Assembly (NCBI GenBank): GCA_022419385.1
Contig: JAJUBI010000005.1
Coordinates: forward strand, 4,792,905-4,856,904
DNA from: Paraconiothyrium sp. Pb-2020
Lineage: Eukaryota; Ascomycota; Dothideomycetes; Pleosporales; Didymosphaeriaceae
Direction of reading: 5' to 3'
Length of the DNA: 64,000 nt
Shown here: positions 31,813 to 42,700 of the stretch, in pieces
How positions within the stretch are numbered: the first letter of the stretch is position 1
Layout: each line of letters begins with the position of its first letter
Program-made: the position numbers and the translations under genes
The notes under the pieces: generated by a model
What the model was told of the DNA's origin: nothing
The model's input: only the letters and a program-made list of their open reading frames with translations
Databases searched by the model: none

Positions 31813-33425
31813 TTATGCTACGCTGAAGGCAACCTTGCACCCGTGTCTATTGGATGGCCCAACCCGCATCACGGCGGTATACGGCTGACTGTCCCTTGGC
31901 TCAATCCCTTTGAACTTTTTGAGTAATCTGAAAATCACATAGCTGCACTCTGTATCCACCATAGCTTGAGCCGGACAAATTCTTGGTCCTCCCCCAAACG
32001 GCACAAAGTTCCACATCGGCCGAGCTGTTTCCCATCTCTCGGGACGAAAATCCTCGGCGTCGTTGCCCCACACGTCCGGATCGCGATGCATTAGGTACCT
32101 GTTGCAGTGCACAACATCCCCTTTCGCGCAAAAGACTGGCGCGTTGCCGTCGAAGCCGCCGCCTTTCGGTAGGGTGGTGTCTTTCACACAAGCGCGGACG
32201 GTTTGAAGACTTACGGGATATAGGCGATGGCCTGGCGAACATTAGATGCAGTCTCTAGAAAAGCGCTAGGTGTGGGACTTTACTTTCGTTGAGTACCCAA
32301 CGAAGGTACGTCAAGCTTCGCAGACCCGTAAAGGTAAGCGGCTGATCTCCATAGTCCAAAATTTCTTGCCGTAGTCTGCTCACAACCTCTGGATGCCTTG
32401 CTAGTGCAAATAGCGTGTTACTTACGAAAATAGACGTAGTTTCATTCGACGGAATCCAAACACCAGTCACTTGTGTTCGCAACTCCAATCGATCAGGGAC
32501 TTGGGCAGCAATGGTCCAAAGAAGGTCATTTCGGAGCCGACCGGCTGCAGAAAGAGCTTCTTTGCCAAGCTTCATTTCATGAAGCTGCCGGTATGCCTTA
32601 TCGATATGACCGTCCAAAAAGTCATGTATGCGTTTGCAAGCCGCCAGCCAATCTGTATCTCGGTGGAAAAATAAGAAAGAGCTGAGCTGTAAGCGAAAGC
32701 GGAGGCCTTCCATGATCTTGACCATGTCCCGGTGAGGCCAGCCTCGTTCGGAATCCTCCAATGAATTCACCGTCTCTCCGAACAAGAACTCAGTAGATGT
32801 GTCTAGAAACTAGGCTCGAATGTCAATTCTGTTTGATATCCACGTTTGACTCTTCACATACCCATCTTTGACAAAGCGGCTGCATGTCAACCGTTGAACC
32901 ATCGACCGGAATCTTGGAGATCAATTTTTCTGTATGCGTACCAAGCCTTTCAATATTGGAGAATGCCGCATGCTCAAAGTATGGCTTTACCAGTTTTCGA
33001 GAGTCGTGCCACTTTTCTCCATCACTCGAGCTCACACCTCTCCCAGTGAATGGAGCTATCGCACCATTAGCTACCCGAATGGGCTCAATAGCAAAGCATT
33101 CCCTGTGTGTCGTCGACAGCGCTTTCATGTTCTCGGCATTGGAGCTGTAAATCATGCGATTGCCGAGAAAATTGGCTGACCAAACTTTGCTTGAATAGAC
33201 CTGTTTTTGGAACTCGAGAAAGCGGTGCGTTTTCAAAGCTTTGATATTTGCGTAGACGAAGTCCAGTCCATAGAACATGTCCCATCCCGGATACCTCTGC
33301 AATGGTGGGCAGTTGAGCGTCCTGCGCATTCGTTCGTACCGGACATAGTGGACGAATGATTTCAAGGCACGGAAGATGATGAGAAATAGCGACCCTGAGA
33401 CGATAAGGCTTGTAGCGCTCCACAT
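31813..33425 (-). pseudogene. Cytochrome P450 (CYP52/CYP584-like), apparently damaged near ExxR
   Basis: Exon 1 (32862-33425) begins with the membrane anchor MWSATSLIVSGSLFLIIF and has CPPLQRYPGWDMFYG and GRGVSSSDGEKWHDSRKLVKP. A 52-bp intron (32810-32861) joins QRW to FLDTSTEFLFGE. Exon 2 contains the I-helix segment SNETTSIFVSNTLFALARHP and runs to YLRWVLNE at about 32275. The 3' block (31813 to about 32200) has DTTLPKGGGFDG, HRDPDVWGNDAEDFRPERW and the heme loop FVPFGGGPRICPAQ with its cysteine. Between them (about 32200-32275) the frames cannot be joined cleanly. The only CTAG acceptor leaves a 29-bp intron, and RLH(P)NVRQA appears only if one base is missing. The ExxR region is therefore probably broken. 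In the heme loop the usual PGQ is PAQ. If functional, it would be an ER P450 hydroxylase for the cluster product. Confidence 0.68.
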
Positions 33426-33820
33426 TATTGCGCAAGGGAGTCGTTTCTTTTCGAGGGGCAAGGACTCTACTAGTGCGACCTATAAAAGGTTTCCCAAGGA
33501 AATGGCCTCGCGCTGGCTAAGGCCGAATATGTGCTATATCCGATTGGCTAACGTTTTATGATGATTTACAAGTCCAATGACGCATGGCCGTCCCAGGAGT
33601 TTGGGAAGAATTTGTCAGGAAATTACCGCGCATGAGGCATTGCATGGGATATTGCCCAAGAACAAGGTCTTGATTATGCCAAAAAGACACCCTTGTTTCG
33701 TCCCCGCCGGTGATGCACCCCGCATGCGATCGATGATGGATCAATATACCAGCTCTTGGTGGCTATCGATCTTGTTCGTCCCCAAGGACCTAACGACCAC
33801 AACGGCCAACGTACCACGCG
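33426..33820. promoter_or_regulatory. Divergent promoter of the two P450 genes
   Basis: About 395 bp between divergent starts. A TATAAAAG element at about 33481-33488 faces the + strand gene. No full copy of the TAATTGATGCAYGTGA motif is present; TGATGCAC occurs once near 33710. Confidence 0.45.
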
Positions 33821-35767
33821 ATGCAATCCAAGAACGAAGACACATATTCATCATCGTTGACTTTGGGGTCAGTTGCCCTTGTACTGCTTGTAGCCATACC
33901 ATGGCTCTATTACTGCCTACTCCCCAGCCCTATCTCTGGAATTCCTTACGATGCGAGGGCTAGTAGAAGGCTTTTTGGTGACATCCCAGATGTACGTGAC
34001 CTTGCCATTATCAAAAGTGTTTGGAGAAAAACACCGAGTCCGGGCTTACGCATCTTCTAGGCTTTTAGACATCGCAAGCTGACCGGAGAGATCTGGAGCT
34101 TCATAAGAGCACGCTCGATAGAGTTGAACAGTCCCATTATCCAAGTGTTCATGACCGGACCTAGGGGAAAGCCTTGGGTGATTCTTACCGATTTTCGTGA
34201 GTCACAAGATATCCAAACTCACAGGCAAGGCGAGTTTGATCGATCCGCTTTCCTGGGGAAAGTCTTCGGGCCTCTGTTACCGGGAAACCACGTTTGGGTA
34301 AGGCGACCCCTGTATCGCTTCGATATTCTCATGATCGATTGTACGTCTGCTTAACGAGGACCTCGTTAGATGCCCAGTGATGAACGATTCTATTCAAACC
34401 GTAGCCTTATCCGAGATACGATGTCACCGGCTTTCCTTTATGGTGTAGTAGCACCGATACTCCACAGCACGACCAAGGACTTACTGTGTCTTTGGGGAGA
34501 GAAGATTCGGTTGGTTCATCAACGGCCTTTTCAAGCGGACCAAGACATCATTCGGAGTGTAGTGGACATGATTCTACTAGCAAGTCTCGGGACGCGCACC
34601 GATCTTAGCAGAAAGCAGGCGGATCTGCTGTGTACTCTTAGTCAGCCCTATTCACCAGCTGGTCCCGAAACGCTCGCAGTCTTCCCAAAGGCGGAAGAGT
34701 CACCAACGTACTCGGCAGTACGAACGTTAGTCGATAGCATTGCGATTGGCATGAGCTCCCCGATACCGAGACAGCATATGACGTTTGCTCTACGTTTCTA
34801 TCCGTCCCTAGCACGAGCGAGAAAATTCACCCATACACTCATGACCGGCGTTTTGATAAGAGCCTGGACAAAATTCTTCGAGCATGATGGCCATGACAAC
34901 GCGCGCAACGTGAGCTCTGCCGTAGATTTGATCGTCAAGCGGGAGGCGCATCTGGCTAAGAAGCAAAACCGAGCAATCATACAAGATTACGGGGCGATGC
35001 GTGACGAATTGATGGGATTTTACATTGCTGGCCACGAAACTACATCATCTACACTTTGCTGGGCTGTCAAACATTTAACGCAGCACCAGCAGGTACAATC
35101 TAGAGTTCGATTGGCGCTCCAATCAGCATTCCACGCCGCCTATATACAAAAACGGCTCCCTACAGCTGACGAGATAGTGAGATCTGAAATTCCATATCTG
35201 GAGGCTTTCATCGAGGAAAACCACCGTCTTGGTAACGCTATTCCTGCGACTATTCGGCGTACTACGCAAGAAGCAGTCATCTTAGGACATAAAGTACCTG
35301 AAGGCACTGATATTTTCATGATGTCAAATGGACCTGGTTATCGATCACCGGTTCTTCCCATCGACGAGCGGAAGCGTAGTTTCACGTGCCAACAGCACAG
35401 GGAGCGGTTTGGGGTTTGGGATCAGGAAAATATAACCGAATTCCAGCCGGAACGATTTCTCAAAACAGATCAAGAAGGGAGAATGAGGTTTAATCCATAT
35501 GCGGGTCCTGTGATGGCATACGGAGCTGGCTTGAGAGGCTGCTTTGGTAGGTGTCTTCTATTGTTCACATTGACTAAGGGCTGACAATTCATATTTTCAT
35601 CAGGCATGAAGCTAGCAATTCTCGAGCTGAGAATGATTATCACAATGATCGTATGGGAATTCGAGTTGCAAACAATTCCGACGGAACTATCGTCGTTCAA
35701 GGGGCACGATGTGAACACACATAGACCAGAGCAGACCTATCTTCGGCTGCGGAGATTTGACCAATGA
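33821..35767 (+). CDS. Cytochrome P450 monooxygenase, cluster tailoring enzyme
   Basis: Four exons, 33821-33991, 34061-34297, 34370-35546 and 35604-35767, with introns of 57-72 bp, giving 582 residues without a break. The N-terminal anchor is SVALVLLVAIPWLYYCLLP followed by the Pro-rich SPISGIPYDA. The substrate half includes MPSDERFYSNRSLIRDTMSP. The I-helix oxygen-binding motif is FYIAGHETTSSTLCWA, the K-helix ExxR is EENHR, and the PERF block is ITEFQPERFLK. The heme loop is AYGAGLRGCFG, with Tyr in place of the usual first Phe; the splice falls inside this motif and continues MKLAILELRMII. It is probably an ER-bound hydroxylase acting on the PKS-NRPS product. It is divergent from the damaged P450, and the two may once have acted together. 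Confidence 0.85.
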
Positions 35768-37180
35768 ACGTGCTCATTGACTCGCACAGAAGGCTACAGA
35801 AACTCCTCTGCTCCATCTCCACATGCCTTCCGTGTCGCCTACTGTTCGTCTGTGCCACGCCTGAGTCGTCGATCTCTACATTGCATCGGGATTTACGCGA
35901 AGCCGATTCCTTAAGGGGTTCGATTCCATGCGTGTCATGACTAGCAGCTAGGGCAGGCTACTTCAGGATCCACTTGCAAGTTCATCTATCCACTGGAAAG
36001 CGAAGTGCTGTGCCTCTCGGAGATGCAAGCGTTATCAAATCTGACCTTAGGAGGACCCCAAGTTCTGGCCATGTTCCTCACATGCAGTCCCGAAAAGTCA
36101 CAATCATGATCTTGCATCAAACGATAAGGGTGTGCAGTCTGCTTGCCTGGGCAGCTATCTTCGAGCTGCAGCAGCCTTGGGGGGCCGGTTGTCATACGGA
36201 AAGCGGAACGCATGTAATATATGCAGCTCAACGGACGTGGCGAGTTGACATGCAAGACTCGCGAGGCGATACGAGCTGTATATAAGGCAACAGGGCGGGT
36301 AAGTCGCAAATGCATATGGCGAGGGGGCACAGTTGGCGCCATGGAGCGTCCGAGAGAAAGTAGGCAACCGCAGACTTACTGCAGAGATAACCATTTGAGG
36401 CACACATGACATGTTGAAGACTAGGCTGGTCCCATTCGGCATGGTGTGCGGGAGGCACCGCCGCGGACCGGACCGAGAGCGGAAATTTTAGGATGATCAC
36501 TGATCATCATAGATAGGCTAAATGACGATCGTCCAATAGTGGTATCACACCGAAGCTGCCTTCTCACATGCACGAAAGCCATCCCAGTGGTAGAGTTTAC
36601 CTTCACGCATCTTGGGTGTTTTGTCGTGGAGCGGAGTATTGATCGCCGTATGGTGTCGCGGCTTGCACCTGCGGGTAGCTTTGGGTGCCAATCCCCCTCT
36701 TACTGACCCACAGAGCGATTGGCCTGAAGTCGTCCTGAAGGTGTGGTGCCGAATCGTCTCCCGGAAAAATCGGATATGGTTCACAAACACTACCGGTACA
36801 TTCGTACACAATTGTGCCTCTGTGGCTGTGATGTTTTCTTCGACCTCAAGGCGTATTTCCTCTGGCTGCTTATCCCCGAAAACATTGTTGGCGATATCTG
36901 CCTATGAGAGGGCGATGATGAGGTGTATATCTGCTTCATAGCATTAGTGTGCGACTGGGCAGGGTTCGCAAGAGATTGTTCCTGTGGCCGAATGTCGGAC
37001 TTTACCACATGTTGTGGTTTGCCCAAGGGCGACGTCCGGAAAATCATATCATAGAATCAACGGCGGCCTGGAGGGCCTCGCGGAACCGGCAATTTCCCAG
37101 CCTAAATCTCATGAACTCAGCATTGAAGTTGCCTGTCATCGTACACCCTTGAAATTCGGCATGCGATTTCCACACATACA
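35768..37180. other. 1.4-kb intergenic stretch with an unassigned minus-strand reading frame
   Basis: Between the P450 and the MFS gene. On the minus strand about 36545-36905 is open and has a protein-like composition (ADIANNVFGDKQPEEIRLEV..., then LYHWDGFRACEKAAS), and about 37050-37140 begins MTGNFNAEFMRFRLGNC. The pieces are in different frames with stops between, and I recognise no family. This could be a decayed gene. The remaining parts show nothing. Confidence 0.35.
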
Positions 37181-38773
37181 TCAGAACTTGACGCGGAAGA
37201 GCCTATACTGTCTAAACTTTTCCCCATATGTATACAGTAAGTATGGTCCCGGTATGAAAGCTAGAGCGATAAACCCGAGCAAAGATGTACCCCAGCCGAT
37301 ACCCAAAGAATTGTACAAGCTATCCCCAGCCAACGGAATCAAAGCTCCTAACAATGAGCGTAGAATCGTTGTTCCAGCGACCGCAGACGCAGCATACACG
37401 GTGTATGCATCTACAAGATAAGTCTGAGAGACCATCTTGGTGGTGTTAGCGGATATGACAGTGGGGAAGAAACATTTGACCTACGAAGGTGATATTCATC
37501 CCGGCACCCAAAAATGCCGTGCCGATAATAGGCAAAATCCAGTGCTTGCGATGCTCCGCAGTCCACCCGTACCAAAACAGCCCTACAGGCACAACTAAAA
37601 CACCCAAGGCCATGGGTGGAAGTCGATACTCTGGTCTGAAGTCTCCGCTACTCTTAGATGTCAGTAGCTTTGATATTCGATCCATCGTTGCTCCGCAGAT
37701 AAGCAGACCAATTAACGACCCAATGCCAATGCCAAGGTAAGCCAATCCAGCCTGACCAAGAGAGAAACCGTAGGTCTCCATGAACACGCGCGGAAAGGTC
37801 GTAAAGCAAAGATAGATATATGCGTATATCAATGAAACATACAGCGATATGAGGAATAGGACTGGAGACCCAAATAGCATCTTTAGCGGTCGGAATATAG
37901 AAGATGCGAACAATCCTCGCGGTGTTTTACCCGTGTCGAGTTTAGATCGGAGGTTTTGATTCCCTGTCACCTTTCTCAGTTTGGCTGTTTTCCGCTGCAG
38001 AATGGTGTACGTATAGGATTCTCTCAAAGCGAAGGAGAGAATTGCGCAGACGCCGGTGAGAATAGTCGAAACCCAGAAGACCCAACGCCAACCCTTTGCA
38101 GGCGTCAGATAAGCACCAATGACTGGGCCGAGTGATGGTGCAAGTATTGGGCCCATAGCCCATCCTGCCATCGCCGCTGCTCGCTTCTCCGGAGCCACCA
38201 TGTCGGCGATGGACCCTGCGCCAATCGTAATGGAACAAGAGCCTACTAGAGCCGCGAATAATCGAAATGTAACCAAAGCACCGAGGTTATTGGCGACCGC
38301 GCAGGCTAGATTGAATACGAAGAAGAGCATGGAACAGACTTGATACGTTATGCTTCGACCGTAGAGTTCAGAGCAAGGTGCGATCACGGTGGGGCCTGCA
38401 ACTCCACCTAGTACGTACGCTGTTGTCACAAAAGATCCCAGGGTTTCGTCTGCTGAATTGAAGTCTCGCAGGACGTCTGCAGTCCCGGGTGCGATAATGG
38501 TAGATATCAGGGGCCTGAACGCAGAGTCAGATACGTTCGTTTAAAGCTTAAACTGTACTATCCTTACAGCACGAATGTGAGGCATGAGATGATAGCTATG
38601 GATGTGATCTTCCTCGCAGATGACCAATTTTGAGGGTTTTGAGGATCCTGCGGAGTATCGAAATCCACGATATCAGGGCTTTCCGGCGTTGTATGCTGGA
38701 TTCTGGGGCTGTTCTCTCTTCCTAGAGCCTTCGCACGGCCCTCAGTGGTAGTAGATAGAGATTCAGTAGCCAT
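37181..38773 (-). CDS. MFS multidrug transporter (DHA1-type), cluster exporter candidate
   Basis: Three exons, 38568-38773, 37485-38514 and 37181-37435, with introns of 53 and 49 bp, giving 496 residues. The start MATESLSTTTEG is the first good ATG. The N-terminal DPQNPQNWSSARK motif is the signature of fungal DHA1 transporters. Other family blocks are STIIAPGTADVLRDF, TTAYVLGGVAGPTVIAPCSELYGR, FRLFAALVGSCSITIGAGSIADM, MGPILAPSLGPVIGAYL, GWRWVFW, and the late YLVDAYTVYAASAVAGTTILRS and PLAGDSLYNSLGIGWG. About twelve membrane spans are visible. It probably exports the cluster product or gives self-protection by proton antiport. It is divergent from the PKS-NRPS across a 986-bp shared promoter, the usual arrangement for such exporters. 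Confidence 0.87.
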
Positions 38774-39759
38774 TGAAACGGTGCTCAAAGGTAAAAAAAG
38801 TCTGTGCATGGGTAAGAGTGATGCGACTCGTGCTGGTGAAAAAAAGAGCACTAGGTATAACCACTGATATTCCTTCGTATCTGCACGCGTAGAAAAATAT
38901 TATCTTCTGGCTGGCAGAGGAAGGTCTAGTAAGGATTCCTTCGTATTGGACGCAACTGCTCCACAGGGTCTGGCACACGCATTTGGAAACGATACGGCCC
39001 CTCTCCCAAAAAGGTGCTAGGGAGGCAGGGGTGCTAATTGATGCATGTGAGCTTCATCTCTACGGACTCCGTACCGATATTGGGCCTAGGATGAGCATGA
39101 GGCATTGATAGAGCTTCAGAGTCGCTTCCCCGAAACCCATGGCAGCCAGTCCCGTCCGCCTGGGTCTTTTTCGCCTTCTTTGCCACACCACCTGCAATAC
39201 GCTGCGTTCTAATGATAACCAGAGACTCGGGTAATCAGCCTAAGGCCATCAATGAACTTTGACCGTCTTGGCGCAATGGCTCGGAGTTGAATAATTGATG
39301 CATCTACCATGATCCCAGCTACTCCGGTGTACGTTAAGTCGGCAACCCCGTAGACTTAGCCACTTAGCATTGAGAAACTAATTTTTTTGCATGTCTTCCC
39401 CGCGATAGCTGTACGGAAGGCCGAATTGGGATATCGGCGCACAGTGATGGAGGAGCATTGGAAGTTCTTGGCCCTATCTTGTAAAGAATAGAATTGAATA
39501 CACCAGGCTTTGAGGGAATTCAAGTCAAAAACAAAATTGGGCCAGCTGAGGTACAGTATCACGGGAACAACGACGACAACCTTTGGAGCTGGCGCCAGAA
39601 CACGGTCATATAGCCTGTAAGCCATTGTCGTGGACCCTAAGGCCTGTGGTGTGTTTCCTCGAATTGGTGCCGCGCTTTGCCTTTGCGTCTGTGCGCTCTT
39701 GAGCGCTTTGCGTTCATCAACTTATTTGCTCGAAAACCCACACCTGGAACACGATCGCA
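38774..39759. promoter_or_regulatory. Divergent MFS / PKS-NRPS promoter with repeated TAATTGATGCAT motif
   Basis: TAATTGATGCATGTGA lies at 39035-39050 and TAATTGATGCAT at 39292-39303. The SDR promoter has TAATTGATGCACGTGA at 30529-30544. The repetition in linked genes suggests a binding site for a shared regulator, which is inference. Confidence 0.5.
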
Positions 39760-42700
39760 ATGGCGGAGCCAATCGCCATCGTGGGTTCCGCTTGTCGCTT
39801 TCCAGGCGGCGCTTCTTCAGTAACACGACTTTGGGAATTACTCAGGGATCCAAACGATATTCTCGAGGAGTCCAGTTCAGATTACCGTAGCCAGTCTGGC
39901 GTCTTCAACAACGACGATGATCGCACCAACCGATCCTATTTACTCCAAGAAGACTTCCGCCGTTTCGACGCCGCCTTTTTCAAGATCCACAAGAAGGAGG
40001 CGGATGCTATGGATCCTCAGGGTCGGATCCTACTCGAGTCTGTATTTGAGGCTATCGAATCGGCTGGGATGCCATTAGCGAAAGCCAAAGGTTCTTTAAC
40101 CTCTGTACACGTGGGGGTCATGACTGCCGACCACAGCGACATGCAAATGCGAGACCCTGAGACGCTACAGACCTACGCAGCGACAGGTTTAGCGCGCAGT
40201 ATGCTGGCAAACCGTATATCATATTTCTTCGATTTCAAAGGGCCCTCGGAGACCATCGACACAGCATGCTCCAGCTCGCTTGTTGCACTTCACCATGCAG
40301 TACAGTGCATCGAGACTGGCGATGCTCATCAAGCAATCGTTGCTGGAAGTGCGCTGTTTCTCGATTCAGCGATGTACATCGCGGGGACTAACCTACAAAT
40401 GCTTTCTCCTAACTCGCGATCACGTATGTGGGATGCAGATGCTGATGGCTACTCTCGGGGAGAAGGCTGTGCTGCAATACTTATCAAGCCGCTCAGTAGA
40501 GCCATTGAGGATGGGGACGACATCGAGTGCGTTATACGGGCAACAGCTGTCAATTCCGATGGGCGTGCGGGTACTAGCGGCATCACCATGCCTAGTGTGA
40601 AAGCCCAAGTTGATCTCATTCACCGAACATATAACAAAGCTGGATTAGACCCGGTAAAGGACCGCTGTCAATTTTTTGAGTGCCATGGTACAGGTACGCC
40701 TGCAGGCGATCCAGTTGAAGCTGCTGCAATCCAGCAAGCCTTCTTTCCTGAACAAACGGAACCACATAAGAATTTACCACTGTACTGCGGCTCCATAAAA
40801 ACGATTGTAGGTCATTTGGAGGGCTGTGCTGGACTCGCTGGTATCCTCAAAGCCTCGCTTGCAATTCGAAACAGGTTCATACCCCCCAACCTGCATTTCA
40901 ACACCCTCAACCCAGAAATCAAGCCTTACTATGATAACCTCTGCGTTCCGACTTCGCTGGCGCCATGGCCGGAGGTCGGAAGCGGGCCACTTCGTGCGAG
41001 CGTCAACAGCTTCGGATTCGGGGGCACGAACGCCCATGCCATTCTGGAAAGTTATGATCGAACTGATGCCCGAGAAAACTCTTTCGTTAACAATACCGGG
41101 AATCCAGTGCACCAAAACGGACCACTGGGGCCTTATGTTTTCTCCGCAAAAAGCGAATCGTCCTTGCTCAATTATCTCAAGCGCATGTCTGAATACCTTC
41201 ACTGCACCCCCTCTGTGGATCTGGGAGCCCTGGAAAGCACGCTGTCTGTACGAAGAAGTATTTTCTCTACGCGGACGTACATCGTGGCATTGAACCGACC
41301 GACGCTCATATATAGGCTCAATGAAAAAATTCGCGCAGCAGAAGCGGGGGAAGTAGACGAAGCGATACAGTGCGGAATGCGCGTATCACACACGGATCCT
41401 ACATCCCCTCCAAAAGTCCTGGGTGTTTTTACTGGACAGGTATGTTGGCATGAACACGATTCAGTTAAGGCGCTATCACTCACGATTTCTTAGGGCGCAC
41501 AGTGGGCGAACATGGGCCGTGAGCTGATACGGATATGTCCTACGTTCCAGGGCTCTTTGCACACGTGTGAGAAAGCATTGATGAGTCTTCCTCATCCGCC
41601 GTCGTGGTCTCTGATGGAAATATTGTTGAATGGCGATTCGCTCCCGGAAGTGCTCCCGGCAGAGATCGCGCAACCGATGTGTACCGCCATCCAACTCGCC
41701 CTCGTTGATCTTCTTCACAAGATCGGTATTGACTTCAGCGCAGTCGTTGGGCATTCATCTGGGGAAATCACCGCTGCGTATGCAGCTGGCATCCTAAGCA
41801 CAAGGGATGCCATGTCTATAGCCTATTACCGTGGCGTAGTTGCTCATCTGGCAGCGAGTCCCAATGGTCAAAAAGGAGCAATGATGGTAGTTGGGATGTC
41901 TCTCGAACAGGCAGTCGAACTTTGCTCCACGAGTCAGTTTGAGGGTCGCTTCGAAGTTGCCGCAAGTAATGCGCCTTCAAGCACCACTCTATCCGGCGAC
42001 CTAGATGCCATCGCTGAAGCGAAAAAGCTGCTAGATGGACAGAATGTCTTCACAAAGATTTTACGTATGGATGTATCTTATCATTCACGTCACATGGCCC
42101 CCTGTGCTAGGAGGTACGCGAGCTTTCTGCAGCAACTGGACATCCGACCTCAACCCGCGTCTGGCCATTGTATGTGGTATTCGAGCGTCCAAGATGGTGT
42201 AGACCTTTCCAATGAAGGAACCGAACAATTCAAAAGTCAGTACTGGGTCGACAACATGACCAAGCCTGTGCTATTTCAACAGGCGCTACAGGCGACCTTG
42301 GGACAGTGCTCGCACTTTGCCATCGCTGTCGAGGTTGGACCCCACCCTGCCATGAGGGTATCTGTCAGAGAAGCGTTGAACATGATGCATAGGACACCAT
42401 TGCACTACGTTGGATGCCTAGAACGTGGCAAAAACGATGTTGAGGCTATGACAGCTGCACTCGGGTTTCTTTGGTGTTGCTTAGGCGACGCCATGGTCAA
42501 ACTTGACGAATGGCGCAGGATGACAGGCCGACTCACCCAGCGAAAACCACTAAAAGGGTTACCAGCCTATGCATGGGATCATGAGAGAATCTTCTGGCAG
42601 GTGTCACGTCTCGCAAAGCATCCGGTCACAAAGCAACATCCATCCCATGAGTTGTTGGGCCGACTACATGAAGACCTCAAGGACGAAGTGACCTGGCGAA

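Noticed and set aside
33426..33461. Longer start of the damaged P450
   Set aside because: The upstream start codon is TTG; ATG 33425 precedes a normal membrane anchor.
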